Source: Oasisia sp. SBJ-2009 (taxonomy: Eukaryota; Annelida; Polychaeta; Sabellida; Siboglinidae). From it: a DNA stretch of 64,000 bases. Under the pieces are notes generated by a model. The model was not told the DNA's origin and searched no databases. It saw only the letters and a list, made by a program, of their open reading frames with translations. The stretch spans positions 55,968,941 through 56,032,940 of the forward strand of contig OZ024854.1 in the NCBI GenBank assembly GCA_964017155.1, in the 5' to 3' direction. Each line of letters starts with the position of its first letter. Within the stretch, counting starts at the first letter, position 1. The position numbers and the translations under genes were made by a program. Of this stretch, positions 35,951 through 49,000 are shown piece by piece.

Positions 35951-36814
35951 CTAGATGTTGGTGAGATCTATATCTGGCAGAAATGTAACACACCGGAATG
36001 GCTGTGTTAGAAATGACAGTGTTTTCCCTCTACATGATGTTACGATTGGAATACTCACATCCTTAAATCGTCTGGCATCCTCACAAGACGTCACATTGCC
36101 GATATTATCGACAATGATTGCAGTTGTTGCATTGAAGGTACCGCCTTCTAATGTCTTCCTTTTCCTATCCAGTTTGTCCATTGCAAAGATACGTTGATTG
36201 TGAGACATATTTTTTGTTCTCCGGAATGTCTTGCTCTATCTGTTGCATGATTGTGGCACATTGTGACGTTAGCTGACGTTTAAGAGTGTTATAATTGATT
36301 CCTGTACCAAGTCTTTTATTCAATGTGATCAATGCTTTAATTGCTCCGAGTCTGGTTGTACACATGATATGCAGTGGCAATGCCCAGAGGGGTGACTATT
36401 CCTGAAACATGTTGTATGAGTTGCTGGAACACTATGAGTTTTTATTTTGTGTTGGTTCATCAACTGATATCCGTCCTGAGCTGTCAGCCTTTTCGTCCCC
36501 CTGTGGTAATCGTGTTTTCGTGCAGAGAAGCATGGCAGTGAAGTTGAAGAGAGATATTGGAACCATCTGTTAAGCAGCAGCGAACGATACCTCGGTTGTC
36601 TGTTCACGTCTTCTCTCTCTCCTGCACATATCAATACATGATTGTCTGGCTCCAAAATCCTGAACCTATCAAGAGCATCATCTAGGGGTACATATGATGC
36701 GCAAATGAACCCAAAACCGCAACTTTCGTTTAAAGAAAATGCGCTTGCCGAACCTTTGTTACTCGTACCGCTAGAACCGTACCAATGTCCCCAGTTAGAC
36801 ACGTGTATGAACAC
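35951..36814 (-). pseudogene. Degenerate protein-coding region, probably transposon-derived
   Basis: The minus strand encodes overlapping protein-like blocks in more than one frame. After an acceptor-like TGTTTCAG near 36404 comes IVTPLGIATAYHVYNQTRS, then in another frame KALITLNKRLGTGINYNTLK and IPENKKYV, and then in a third AMDKLDRKRKTLEGGTFNAT. The order resembles a protein seen repeatedly in marine invertebrate mobile elements (YHVYNQTRS..LI, then a 'DN.D....T..G..TF' block), but I cannot name it. At least two frameshifts make this copy inactive. It lies just inside the right CACGTG-rich array. Confidence 0.35.
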
Positions 36815-38080
36815 GTGAATTCGCGTGAATACTCGTACCGCTAGAAGCGTACCAGTTCCCCCAGTTAGACACGTGAATGAACTCGTGAATTAACGTGAAT
36901 ACTCGTACCGCTAGAACCGTACCAGTTTCCTAAGTCACACACGTGAATAAACCCGTGAATACTCGTACCGCTAGAAGCGTACCACTTTCCCCAGTTAGAC
37001 ACGTGAATGAACACGTGAATTCGCGTGAATACTCGTACCGCTAGAACCGTACTAATTTCCCGAGTTAGACACGTGAATGAACTCGTGAATTAACGTGAAT
37101 ACTCGTACCGCTAGAACCGTACCAGTTTCCCCAGTTAGACACGTGAATGAACTCGTGAATTAACATGAATACTCGTACCGCTAGAACCGGACCAATTTCC
37201 TCAGTCACACACGTGAATGAACACGTGAATTAACGTGAATACTCGTACCGCTAGAACCGTACCAGTTCCCCCAGTTAGACACGTGAATGAACACGTGAAT
37301 TAACGTGAATACTCGTACCGCTAGAAGCGTACCAGTTCCCCCAGTCAGACACGTGAATGAACTCGTGAATTAACGTGAATACTCGTACCGCTAGAACCGT
37401 ACCCGTTTCCCCAGTTAGACGCGGGAATGAACACGTGAATTCGCGTGAATACTCGTACCGCTAGAACCGTGCCAGTTTCCCTAGTTATACACGTGAATGA
37501 ACACGTGAATTAACGTGAATACTCGTTCCGCTAGAACCGTACCAGTTTCCCCAGTTAGACACGTGAATGAACTCGTGAATTGACGTGAATACTCGTACCG
37601 CTAGAACCGTACCAGTTTCCCTAGTTAGACACGTGTATGAACACGTGAATTCGCGTGAATACTCGTACCACTAAAACCGTACCAGTTTCCCCAGTTAGAC
37701 ACGTGTATGAACACGTGAATTCGCGTGAATACTCGTACCGCTAGAACCGTACCAGTTTCCCCAGTTAGACATGTGTATGAACACGTGAATTCGCGTGAAT
37801 ACTCGTACCACTAGAACCGTACCAGTTTCCCCAGTTAGACACGTGTATGAACACGTGAATTCGCGTGAATACTCGTACGGATAGAACCGTACCAGTTTCC
37901 CCAGTTAAACACGTGACAGATCACGTGAATTCACGTGAAGACACGTACCAGTGAAACCGTACCAGTTCTGACCCAGTACGACACGTGTCAAACTCGTGAC
38001 AACAGACAGAACACGTGTATTCACGTGAATACACATGAAAACACGTACTGGTGGAGCGGTACCAATTATGAACCAGTATG
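36760..38080. repeat. 70-bp tandem array rich in ACGTGAAT
   Basis: Units begin ACTCGTACCGCTAGAACCGT at 36831, 36901, 36961, 37031 and every 70 bp to 37871; one unit is 60 bp. Each carries GACACGTGAATGAACACGTG and AATTAACGTGAAT variants. The array becomes diverged between 37900 and 38080. Confidence 0.96.
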
Positions 38081-38129
38081 ACACGTGTCAACTGGTTCAG
38101 AAATGGTTCCTTGTTTGCTGGGTATACGT

Positions 38130-38705
38130 CTCGCGCGCGAAAACGAGGCTGTGGGCAGTTGGGGGCAGGAAATTCATATTCTCCATGTTAACATATAGGA
38201 CTTTGTTTTGTTTTTGTTTGTAATAATCGAACTGTTTCCAAGTAGCGTGTTTCCGTTATATTGTCCGAAGGATTATTACAAGCAGAAGCAATGGAACACT
38301 TTGCCGGTGACAATGATCACGGAAATCCTGATTTGTAATCGATTATTATGGTGGTTGCCATGGCATTAGTGGCAAGTGTTTGTGTTTGGCGATCTTGACA
38401 AATAATGAAGAGTGCCATTTTTCGCGCAGTATAACCTGTTTGGGGCAAATGTATACATGTGTAAATGATTATGTGCATTTAGACAACTTGTCAGATATAA
38501 GTGCAAGCCTTATCGAAACCACAACGTACAGCAATGTAAAATGCAAATCCCGTGAAATACGGCATACAATCGTGTTTATTATCTGCACTACGTAAATCGC
38601 TACATGTATATGATAGTGTGGTAAACTCAATATTAAATCGGACATTTAAGATAAAAAAAGTATAACATAAGATAGTTAAGACCTGATTTTCCTAGTATTC
38701 ATCAG
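38130..38705. other. No gene seen
   Basis: No supported exon. Short open frames at 38035-38223 and 38380-38595 have no recognised domain. Confidence 0.35.
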
Positions 38706-38708
38706 TCG

Positions 38709-38864
38709 GAATAGCCTCGCGACGCAATTATTCGTGCTATTTTTGACACAACGTAATTCGAATTACGTCGTGTCGCTCAAAGGCGTCACAACGCAATTCG
38801 ATTTACGTCGTGTCAAAATTGGGAATTAGTCACGACGCAAATAATTGCGTCGCGAGGCTATTCC
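38709..38864. mobile_element. 156-bp palindromic MITE-like element
   Basis: GGAATAGCCTCGCGACGCAA at the left end is mirrored exactly at the right end (25 bp in all). The inside is a series of near-palindromes (ACGTAATTCGAATTACGT, TTACGTCGTGTC). Relatives occur at 24779 and 25858. It has no coding capacity. Confidence 0.8.
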
Positions 38865-38869
38865 GCCAA

Positions 38870-40075
38870 CTAGACCTTAGTTGCGTATCAGCGCCTCCAG
38901 CGATTAACGTGGATTTGTTTGCATGTTTAACGGGACGCTTGTTTAAATCATCCCCAATCATGGACGTCGATCGGTGGAGGACGTCCACACACTTTTGAGT
39001 TAAAAAAAAACAAATTTAGGAGTGGTGAGTCAGGCTATATGCCTCGCAATTTTTCTGAACTGAAAAGTGGGGGGGGGTTCCTATGCTGTCCCCCGAACCT
39101 GAAAAGTGGGGGGATGCGCCCCCCCCCCCGTCCCCCACCGATCGACGCCCGTGGTTATACGTCAATCCCACGACAACAAAGCATCTACACAAATGTTAAG
39201 GGATACGTGTAGTAAAGACTGTAGAGGAATTATGCGCGTACTTACTGTAGTTCTAATTCATCATCAGGATGCTATTACTCATCATATTTCTAATGCCCCA
39301 TGCTGCTACGAGAAATGTGGCATGTTTTATTGTGTGAAAGGCGAGATAAAACAGTTTACCATTGTGTGGTGGGGACAAATGAGTGGACATTTACAACCAG
39401 GGCAGGGTGTATGCCCCCAATAGTAAGATGAACGTCTCCCCTCCCCAAAATATTGGGAAATTAACAAGCATTCAATCAGCTACCACGGAAAACATAGGTT
39501 TCCCTAATAAAGCATCTTAAGTAACATGCATACAAACACGTGGATCCCGATTCACAAATATAAATCCAATACACACAATGCATATTTATTCCTTAATTTT
39601 AATGACAGATAAATTTGTAATGACTGACTGACAAGGTGGAATCTATAAAACATCCAATATTATAATACGACCAAGAAAGGTTTTATTTACCGATTCCTGA
39701 GCATACACAATATACCTTAAAGAAATTTAAAACATGTATATAATGTACATCACTAACACATTGAATTAGGGCACTGACATTCTTTCATGTCTGCCTCAAC
39801 ATGTTCTCTTTATATAACAGAAAGTCGAACGCTTTATGAACAGTGTTGGTGTTTCACAAGAAGAGTGAACATTAATGACATCAAAAGTATAACCCATATG
39901 GTAGACACAGTGGCAGTGTATGAAGGAAGATATTCTGTGCTCTCATTCTGATCGTCGATGCCGTTTGCCAGAGCTACCATACAGTTATTATTGCAAGAAG
40001 TTACGATAGATTTTATATTGAGTCCGATTTTTAATGACAAAGTAGTTGTGTCATTCAGGAAAGAAGAGTTGGAAA
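38870..40075. other. No gene supported
   Basis: Contains G-runs and C-runs near 39067-39130. Open frames at 39106-39423 (+) and 39834-40097 (-) have no recognised domain. Confidence 0.35.
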
Positions 40076-40082
40076 CGTTTGT

Positions 40083-40490
40083 TGTACCGGTCAACATGCC
40101 GTTGTACCAGTCAACATGCTGTTGTACCAGTCAACATGCCGTTGTACCAGTCAACATGCCGTTGTACCAGTCAACATGCTGTTGTACCGGTCAATATGCT
40201 GTTGTGCCGGTCAATATGTAGTTGCACCGGTCAACATGCTGTTGTAGCAATCAACATGCTGTTGTGCCGGTCAATATGTACATGTAGTTGTACCGGTCAA
40301 CATGCTGTTGTAGCAGTCAACATGCTGTTGTACCTGTCAACATGCTGTTGTAGCAGTCAACATGCCATTGTACCGGTCAACATGGTGTTGTACCGGTCAA
40401 CATGCTGTTGTGCCAGTCAATGTGTAGTTGTACCGGTCAACATGCTGTTGTAGCAGTCAACATGCTGTTGTACCGGTCAACATATAGTTG
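40083..40490. repeat. 20-bp minisatellite
   Basis: About 20 copies of GTTGTACCGGTCAACATGCT with CCAGT, TAGCAG and ATATG variants. Long open frames here are artefacts of the repeat. Confidence 0.95.
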
Positions 40491-40499
40491 AGCAAGCAC

Positions 40500-41345
40500 C
40501 AGTCTGACTAGGCATAACCAGATCAAAATAACAAGCCGTCACATTTGTAGTACACATATAAAACATATATACCAGTAATTAACCTAACACAAATTACACC
40601 AAACATTTATATATCTATTACCACACAGTTTGATAAAAGCATATATATATACTATAGGCAATATTTCACTCCTGACACTCCTGATTAGAAAGAGTTTCTT
40701 TCAATGTGAATGTGTGCCGAGTATAAAATCTGATCTTTTATTACAGCACAGTATCAAAGCAATTAGTTAATTTTCAAATAGGTGATCAAGAGAGATGTGT
40801 TATTGTTATGAAGAACCGTTTCTAGTCATTCAGACTGATCGAAACACTTCTCACCCTGTTTATTTCAACAACAATCAACTTTTCTATGTCTAAATCATTT
40901 AACGAACCTTACATCCTCATAATTTCACAAATATCTTCACGTTTGCTGATGAACAAACTACATCTTTGGAGTTAGAAACCTTTCCGCAATTTAACAAAAG
41001 CACAACATAGCAATCCTCAGTTTGTCAAGCAGTCTAGGATAATCCAATCAAAAGCATATTTCTCAGTGCAAAATGCTGTCCCATTTAAACAAAATTTATC
41101 CGTGTGACATACGCACAATTAACAAAGTGGCATTGACATTATGCTAGTTTGCATTTTACCAGCCTCTCTCCAGAAAGAAGCCACACTGTAGCCTTCCACA
41201 CATGTACAACACTCCACTATGAACGAAGACACATCTAAAGAAAATAATTCTCTTCATCTATACACACATGGGAAATCTGGCATATGCTTGAGGGCGGTCA
41301 ACTTCCTGTTCCCACGGAACCAGTCTCATCACATACAAACGTGAG
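40500..41345. other. Downstream region of CCDC47
   Basis: No gene seen. On the minus strand AATAAA occurs at 40737-40742, about 1.15 kb past the CCDC47 stop, a possible polyadenylation signal. Confidence 0.3.
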
Positions 41346-41351
41346 TCCTTT

Positions 41352-41435
41352 AAATTGTGGGACTATAGTGCCTAAATTGTGGAACTATAGTGCCTAAATT
41401 GTGGAACTATAGTGCCTAAATTGTGGAACTATAGT
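41352..41435. repeat. 22-bp tandem repeat, about four copies
   Basis: TAAATTGTGGAACTATAGTGCC repeated four times with one change. It lies downstream of the CCDC47 stop, possibly in the 3' UTR. Confidence 0.95.
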
Positions 41436-41889
41436 GCAGCTTACCAAATGCAACAAAAGAAACTGATATTTGCAACAGGGTTAAATTTAAATCACCTCAT
41501 CTTTTAGTAAACAATTCATGCTTGTATATACTATTACAAGTATGTGAGTCAGGTATACTAACGAATAAAATAAGTGCTTTATGTTGACACAGCAACTATT
41601 TTTCATGCGATGTCGATGATACAGACAAATTCAAAACAAACCAGACTCCCGATCCACTCCAACAGAGCAAATGTATTCGTTTATCTAATTCTGACAGGAT
41701 CACATTGTATCTGAAATGGTTTTATAACATCACACGTCATTGGGTTTCTTAGACATGTGGCCTAATCAGATACATGGACACTCACGCTCCAGCCTGGGAG
41801 ACCCGCCAGCATGGGTTGACACTACAGTGTGGGGAGACAAAAACTGGCAACTTTGAGCTGCCACGCGACAGAAGCGGAAGACGTAGCCT

Positions 41890-42993
41890 TTAACTCGACT
41901 TCACCTTCATCATCTTCACCTTCGGGTTCTTCTTCTTCTGCTCCTTCTTCAGGTTCCTCTCCTTCAAATACCAGTAAACAAAGTCAGTCTGGCACACTGC
42001 CTAAAGAACACTGTCGTGCAGAACGCGATACTTTATAAGAATTCACTTACTTTGGAGCATAGTTTGTGGAACGTACAACATTTCGACCTATCAGCTATGA
42101 GTCTTGGTCACGTATTTCTGTCACATGATGTGTCTCAGTTGTATATAGCCAAGACTCATGGCTGAAACGTATATTTCACAAACTATGCTCCAAAGTAAGT
42201 GAATTTCTTACAAAGAAATACCCAAATGTTGTTGCCATGAATGATATATTCCATGATTTTTTATAGCTTCACAAAACACATTAGTGTCTACAATAAATAA
42301 AGATGACGTCTTATGACTACATATATGATGAGACAAGAATAGTAATCAGTTTCCATGTGGCAAAGTAAGTTCTCATACACATATTTTACTAAACATATAC
42401 ACAGCTCTTTAATTACCCCATAAAGTAAATTACTTAATCTGTTTCTATAACACAATGATTCTGTTTGTTTGTTTGTTCGTTCGTTTGTTGACCCACATCT
42501 CCATAAGTTTTGCACGTATCAAGTTGAAATTGTGCATGTAATCTAGCACATCCATCAGGATGGTTCTTACATTTACATTTTTTCTAAATTCACCCGCTGT
42601 GTGGACCACTTGGGGGGCCTAAAAATGTCAAAAGGCTGTGCGTGGCGGATGCCACACATTCACATTTCAGTGCATCAGTACATGAGCGCAGCAGTGTCTG
42701 ATCAAAGCAACTGAGGACATCAGTTCACAGATCGACTCCCTACCTCGAGCCGACGTTGTTTATCGGGGTCGTCCTCATTCATGATGCGGTCTTTCTCCTC
42801 ACGCCTCTTCTTCTCGCGCCTCAGCTGAGCCTCCTCGGAGCGCTGTGAGTGGGACGCCTTCAGGAAGGTCTCCTCCATCCTCTGACGGGCTCGGTCGGCC
42901 TTCTGCTTCGCCTGCACAAATAAAATATATAGTAATAAATAATAGTAGTTTTATTCGTCATTTTCAACATGTGCCTATATAAAAATATTACAT

Positions 42994-43030
<37 letters not shown>

Positions 43031-46000
43031 TATACAGTTATACACACACGTGTGTGTATATTATAATGTCCTTTAAATTGACAAATTATCCATTTTTTAT
43101 TTTTATTTTGATGCAATGAATAAATAAATATCTAAGATGTCCCTTAACGTGATAAATTAAGTATTTAAATTTTTTAATAAATATATATCTAAAATGTTCT
43201 TTAAAATTAAAAAAATTCTATCTAAAATACATCTGTGGATGTCACCATGTACAGTCTCATCAAAAACCACACAATCCTCTTCAGGCAGACCCTTTCATTA
43301 CCAACTCAACTTGACTCTTTCACACCAACTACCCCTAGGGGTACTGTTTACAGCCAGGTAAGACCCTGTGCAACGTGTCATTTCATCACCACATAATGTG
43401 TACATACCTCACGAGTGAGTCGGATCCTGCGAGTTTTGTCGATGCAGTGCAGTACCATCTGCATGAGAGGTCTGATCTCTTCCATGTCCTGTTGTTGACA
43501 GTTGCCACGACGACCAACTACAACATGTTCATTGCGACAGGCATGAGTCACATGACCAGGCTTGACAGGCCCCATCCGTGATACAATAGCTATGTTTACA
43601 AATAGCTGAAATAATATATAATTCTGAGAGATTTTGTCGTCTGTAGAACTGATCATTTGTATAGAAAGTGGGCTCACATTCGCAACCAACAAACAGATGC
43701 TGGATCTTGCATGAATGGTTGTCATTACTATGCTGTGAATTGTGGGATACCTCTGTATTTGGGGCTGACTTCGATTGAGCTACACGAATAACCCAAGTAA
43801 CACTTGTTCATGTGAACCTTCTTGACCTAAATAAACAAGGTGATTGTTCAGGACCACTACCCGAGGATTCACTCGAGTAACTGACGCCATTGGCAGTGTC
43901 AGCCAATAGGGAACGTAGGCCCCTACTTCACAAGAAATTAATTAAATATTACTCGATACAATCTTTTAAATATGCATAAACTATATTATTTTAAAGTCAC
44001 CACATTCTAATTTAAGGCCAATAAGAAGAGGAACATCACAGTTTACACATTGAACAACTGATTACTTTATTTATTTATCTACATAAGCTAGGCTAGCGCT
44101 GTGCCTAAAATCTGTTTAGCCAATTTGGCTAAAGGTCAGAAATTTGTTTAGCCAAATGAGATTCTCTTTAGCCATTTTTTTTAGATCAATTGAATTATCC
44201 GGTTTAAAAGTGCAAAACAAGACATAATGTAATAAAACATTCTATACAATATCCACAAGAAAAAAATGTCCTATTTTAATTAACTAAACATTTATATATT
44301 TAGCTAAACATATATAACGCAAACAAACATCCAGTATAATTTAACAGAACATTGTTTTACCATAAAATGAAAGCTGAACAACTGTTGGGAATTTTGCAAA
44401 AAATATAAAGAAACAGCACCTAACACATACTATTAATGTAATAAAATTTACATTACAGGTGTGTATAACATAAATTGAAAGATACACTTTTATAACAAGG
44501 TAAAATAATTAAGAACCACCTACTCTACTCTTGTTGCCCCGCAGTGATTCAAACAGTGTATTGATAATAATTATTACCTGTCTTAAAACTTCATTTGACT
44601 GCTCAGTAACTGAATACAGTAATTCACCAAATTAGTTAACTGTGGCTGACTGTAATCCTGGCCTTGGTGACGCAGGCTATATTTGATAAAACACATTTTT
44701 GACATGCATCTCTCTATCTGTAATGTTTCTGGTGGTGAAACTTGTCAAACATACATGAATTGCAATCTATATTGGCAGTTTATTGAATAGTTACCAGATG
44801 GCACATTGATTAATCATTGACAATGCCGTGTGACTGCACCGGCGATACTGAGCAATAATATGGAACCTGTCGGGTACAGCGTTGTACTTGCCTCAAACTT
44901 GTAAATAGTGCCATTAGGCAGGTCCCCATTGTCTAGTAAACACAATTCTTGATTGATTTAAGCCCCCCTATTGTCTGTGAGCATGGCTAAGTGGAGGGAT
45001 TAGCGACCTATTGTTTACCCAGCGGGTCACGTTACGCCAACTGGTTATTTGGGTCAGTTGAATGTGTGATTGTTTAGGCAACTTCAACAGAGCTGGGTGT
45101 TGAATAATGCAGTCATGTATTGCTGATAATATCAATAATAATGGCAGATATAACGTTTCGCCAATTTGGCGAAGAGGTTTAATTTATTTTCGCCAAATAG
45201 AAAACCGTTTCGCCTATGGCGCAAATGGCGATCGACAGCGCTAGCCTAGCATAAGAGGTTTATCTCCTTGATCACAACCATCGCTGTTCAGTTGGATTAC
45301 TCTCATAGTACTGCGTGCGGCTGGTAAATTACCTTAGACCGGATACCATGTTAGGGTTACACCAGTAACCTGAGTAGGCCAATCAAAGTAGGCTTTTGAA
45401 TTAGACATGACACTCATAAGTTGGGGGAAGAACCTGTTTAAGTAAAACATTTCTTGCCATGCCAATTTTGTTGCTCAACAAATAACCAGCTAACCAAGTT
45501 CATGTAATTTTGGGCCTAGTGTAACTGGCCTACAACTGAAAAAACTTGACTATCGAAAATAATGCAAGCATATTCTTGCATGATCTTAAGATGACAGAAA
45601 AATAAATAAATGCCTGCCAGCATTCTTTGGGTAATAAGGCAACCTCACTCACCATTGAAACAGAAAATGAGAACCTTTGATGTCTCTGGCTTTTTGGTGG
45701 GTTGAGCATCGCTGAAAGAAATAACAAGTACTGACATTTATGATAAACACATCCAATTAAAAAACATATGTTTGTGAGTTCTACTTTTGTTTAGAATAAT
45801 AACAGTTACATTTGTTTAAACATCCGTACAAGCAAGATAATTTTGCTTTGGAATAACACTAAGATTAAGGGTGTCACTTAGGCAAATAATGAATCGAAAC
45901 ATATCTGTATAAGTGAAATTATTCGACTTTGCTCCGGCACAAACATACAGATTTCACTCACTCTTGCATCCTTGGACCCGAGAACTGGTCTGAGAAATGC

Positions 46001-49000
46001 ATGTACTCGATCCAACTCTCATACTTGTTCAGTGCTGCCACCATCTGTGGGGAACAGAGAGAGACGACATCGGACAATGTGTAACTGTCTTGAGGAGACC
46101 AACTTACATATAAAGTCACCATCTTGTTACAACTGGCCAGTTCCTTTGTAGCCATCAAAACAGGCCCCCACTTCTGCACAACAGGTAATGCAATCAATTA
46201 CACAATTTGTTTGACCTTAAACTTTTTTAATTTAGTAAGCCCAGTTGAAGATTTCAGATTCTCATCTTAACAGAAAGTATACATCACATTTGCACTATCA
46301 GCTTTTGAAAATTGCTGAAAAGACATGCAAGCGTCGTTTGGTGGTTGCCAGCACATGCAAAAGTTCCCCCAGACATGGTCATTTTTATTTCTGCAGATAA
46401 ATGGATAAGCTGGATTGGATGGTTGTCATGGCAATGAATTTCACACCATTCTTTGTTATACGTCTGCTTCAACACTCCACCCACTGTGCTGCCAAGTTCT
46501 GAATTCTAAAATAGCTTCAGTGACATTTTATAATTTAATACCTGTTTCACTCGTATGGTGACAACACTATGAGCAACACGTTTTCTGCGAAACAAAATGA
46601 CTTCCAAGCCACCATTTACTCACGCTACTACTACACTTCTAGAACTTGTCCACCCGCCTGAGCAACGAGCTGGTGATTTCAATACGCGACTGTTTCACAA
46701 ATACAATCAGCTCCAGAAAATGCAATGCAAGATGGAATTAGCTGTTAAATTCAAAGAAACGTTTTCCAAATATGAAACAAATTGCTACCAAGGGTTAGTG
46801 AAACGGTATGCTGATGTGCTTAATTAAGAGCTGTCACGAAGCAGACACAGACCTTGCTGTCCAGTATACTGGCCGTGGCCTCCCCAATCTCACTCAGCAG
46901 TTGGAATGATGGCGGTACATTGAACTTGTCGATACTTTTCTTCTCCGGACAGTACCATGCCTGCAAACACATCACCGACTCATCACATGGAGCCACAATG
47001 CAAACATAATCATAATAATAACAACGTAATTTCTGCATAAAGGTGGTGCAGCTACAGAAAAGGCCCTAGCCTCGGTTACCCAGGCTCTGTGAGGTGGCTG
47101 CACTGTTAAGCCCCTCAGCATGGGATATTTGTGTTGCCACCAGTGCAGCCTTACCACAGAATAGGGTAGAGATGCTGATTGGCTCTCAAGGGTCAACTTT
47201 GAAATAAATCTAAAATAAGAATACACTTGTTTAAGATAATACTATACTATTACAAATATTCAACATTAAACTTATATTCACACAAAAGAACTACAAATTT
47301 GGAGTTGTTTATGAAGCAGGAATTGTGGCAGGATTAGCTTCGATTACCCAGGCTCCGTGGGGTGGCAGCACCTTTTAGCCTCTCACATGGATAAAGCTGG
47401 CTAAGTCACCCGACTATCCCCTCAGCAAAGTTACCCAGCCTAGCACGATTCGGCTAAATGAGACTAAAAAAGCCCTGGTTCCAATGTTATTATCGACTTT
47501 AGGGTTAGAATCAAAACTGGATAGGTTTCTTGGGTGCTTCTAGTCACCCACTCATGGTGCTTCTAGTCACCCACTCATGGTGCTTCTAGTCACCCACTCA
47601 TGGTGCTTCTAGTCACCCACTCATGGTGCTTCTAGTCACCCACTCACCAGGTCATTCATCTCCTTGTGTAGTCGCAGCAAGGCCTTCTTCTTGGCGAGAC
47701 AGAACACGTAGCTGTCCATCTCCCCCTCGTCCATTGTCACCTTGATTATCTGGGTCACAGGTCAATCAAATGTCAGAGGTGGATTCATAGTACTTATATA
47801 CAAAACTTGCTCAGTTCATAAAATTACTAAAGTGAGCTAGTCTGTTCCATTCAAAGTGTGGTAATTATATTATTAGTATGATGTTTGCTACTAAACAAAC
47901 TTACTTAAGATATTGACTGTGTAATCCCAAAAGTTATTCTCAACATCGCCTGTCTTGGTAAATATTGTTTTTACAACCAGAATTATGTGTATACATTACA
48001 CAGATGCAATTTTCAAAATAATGAACATTATTTTGTGGTTATGAATTGCAGTATGACAGGCAGGATACCTTCACACATTTAGCCTAGTATTTAGCCTAGT
48101 ACTTAAGAATTGGTTCCTGAATACCAGAAAGACCTACATGGAAATGTGGAGGGACTTGTTAATGTGAGGCAGGAATGAGAGACAGCAGTGGTGGGTGGTT
48201 GACAGCAGTGGTGGGTGGTTGACAGCAGTGGTGGGTGGTTGACAGCAGTGGTGGGTGGTTGACAGCAGTGGTGGGTGGTTGACAGCAGTGGTGGGTGGTT
48301 GACAGCAGTGGTGGATGGTTGACAGCAGTGGTGGGTGGTTGACAGCAGTGGTGGGTGGTTGACAGCAGTGGTGGATGGTTGACAGCAGTGGTGGATGGTT
48401 GACAGCAGTGGTGGATGGTTGACAGCAGTGGTGGGTGGTTGACAGCAGTGGTGGGTGGTTGACAGCAGTGGTGGGTGGTTGACAGCAGTGGTGGATGGTT
48501 GACAGCAGTGGTGGGTGGTTGACAGCAGTGGTGGATGGTTGACAGCAGTGGTGGGTGGTTGACAGCAGTGGTGGGTGGTTGACAGCAGTGGTGGATGGTT
48601 GACAGCAGTGGTGGATGGTTGACAGCAGTGGTGGGTGGTTGACAGCAGTGGTGGGTGGTTGACAGCAGTGGTGGATGGTTGACAGCAGTGGTGGATGGTT
48701 GACAGCAGTGGTGGATGGTTGACAGCAGTGGTGGGTGGTTGACAGCAGTGGTGGGTGGTTGACAGCAGTGGTGGATGGTTGACAGCAGTGGTGGATGGTT
48801 GACAGAGCAATGTGGGTGGAGTAAAAGGCAAATGAAACAAAAAACTGAAAACCAGTTTGGATACCAGCATCACACCAGACTGCAGGAACAAGGTGGATGA
48901 AGCTAAGCTACAGAAAGGAGTTGAGTATGATGACAGTGTGTTGAGGCAGTGTGCTGTCATCAGTCTGTCGAGCCAGTGTGCTGTCATCAGTGTTGTCATC

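Noticed and set aside
36760..38080. CRISPR array
   Set aside because: The 70-bp units are continuous tandem repeats without unique spacers, in an animal genome.
39834..40097. Minus-strand frame with a hydrophobic C-terminus
   Set aside because: It begins at the edge of a minisatellite, has no domain and no supporting splice sites.
40046..40453. Open frame with a repeating QHAVVPVNM
   Set aside because: Artefact of the 20-bp minisatellite.
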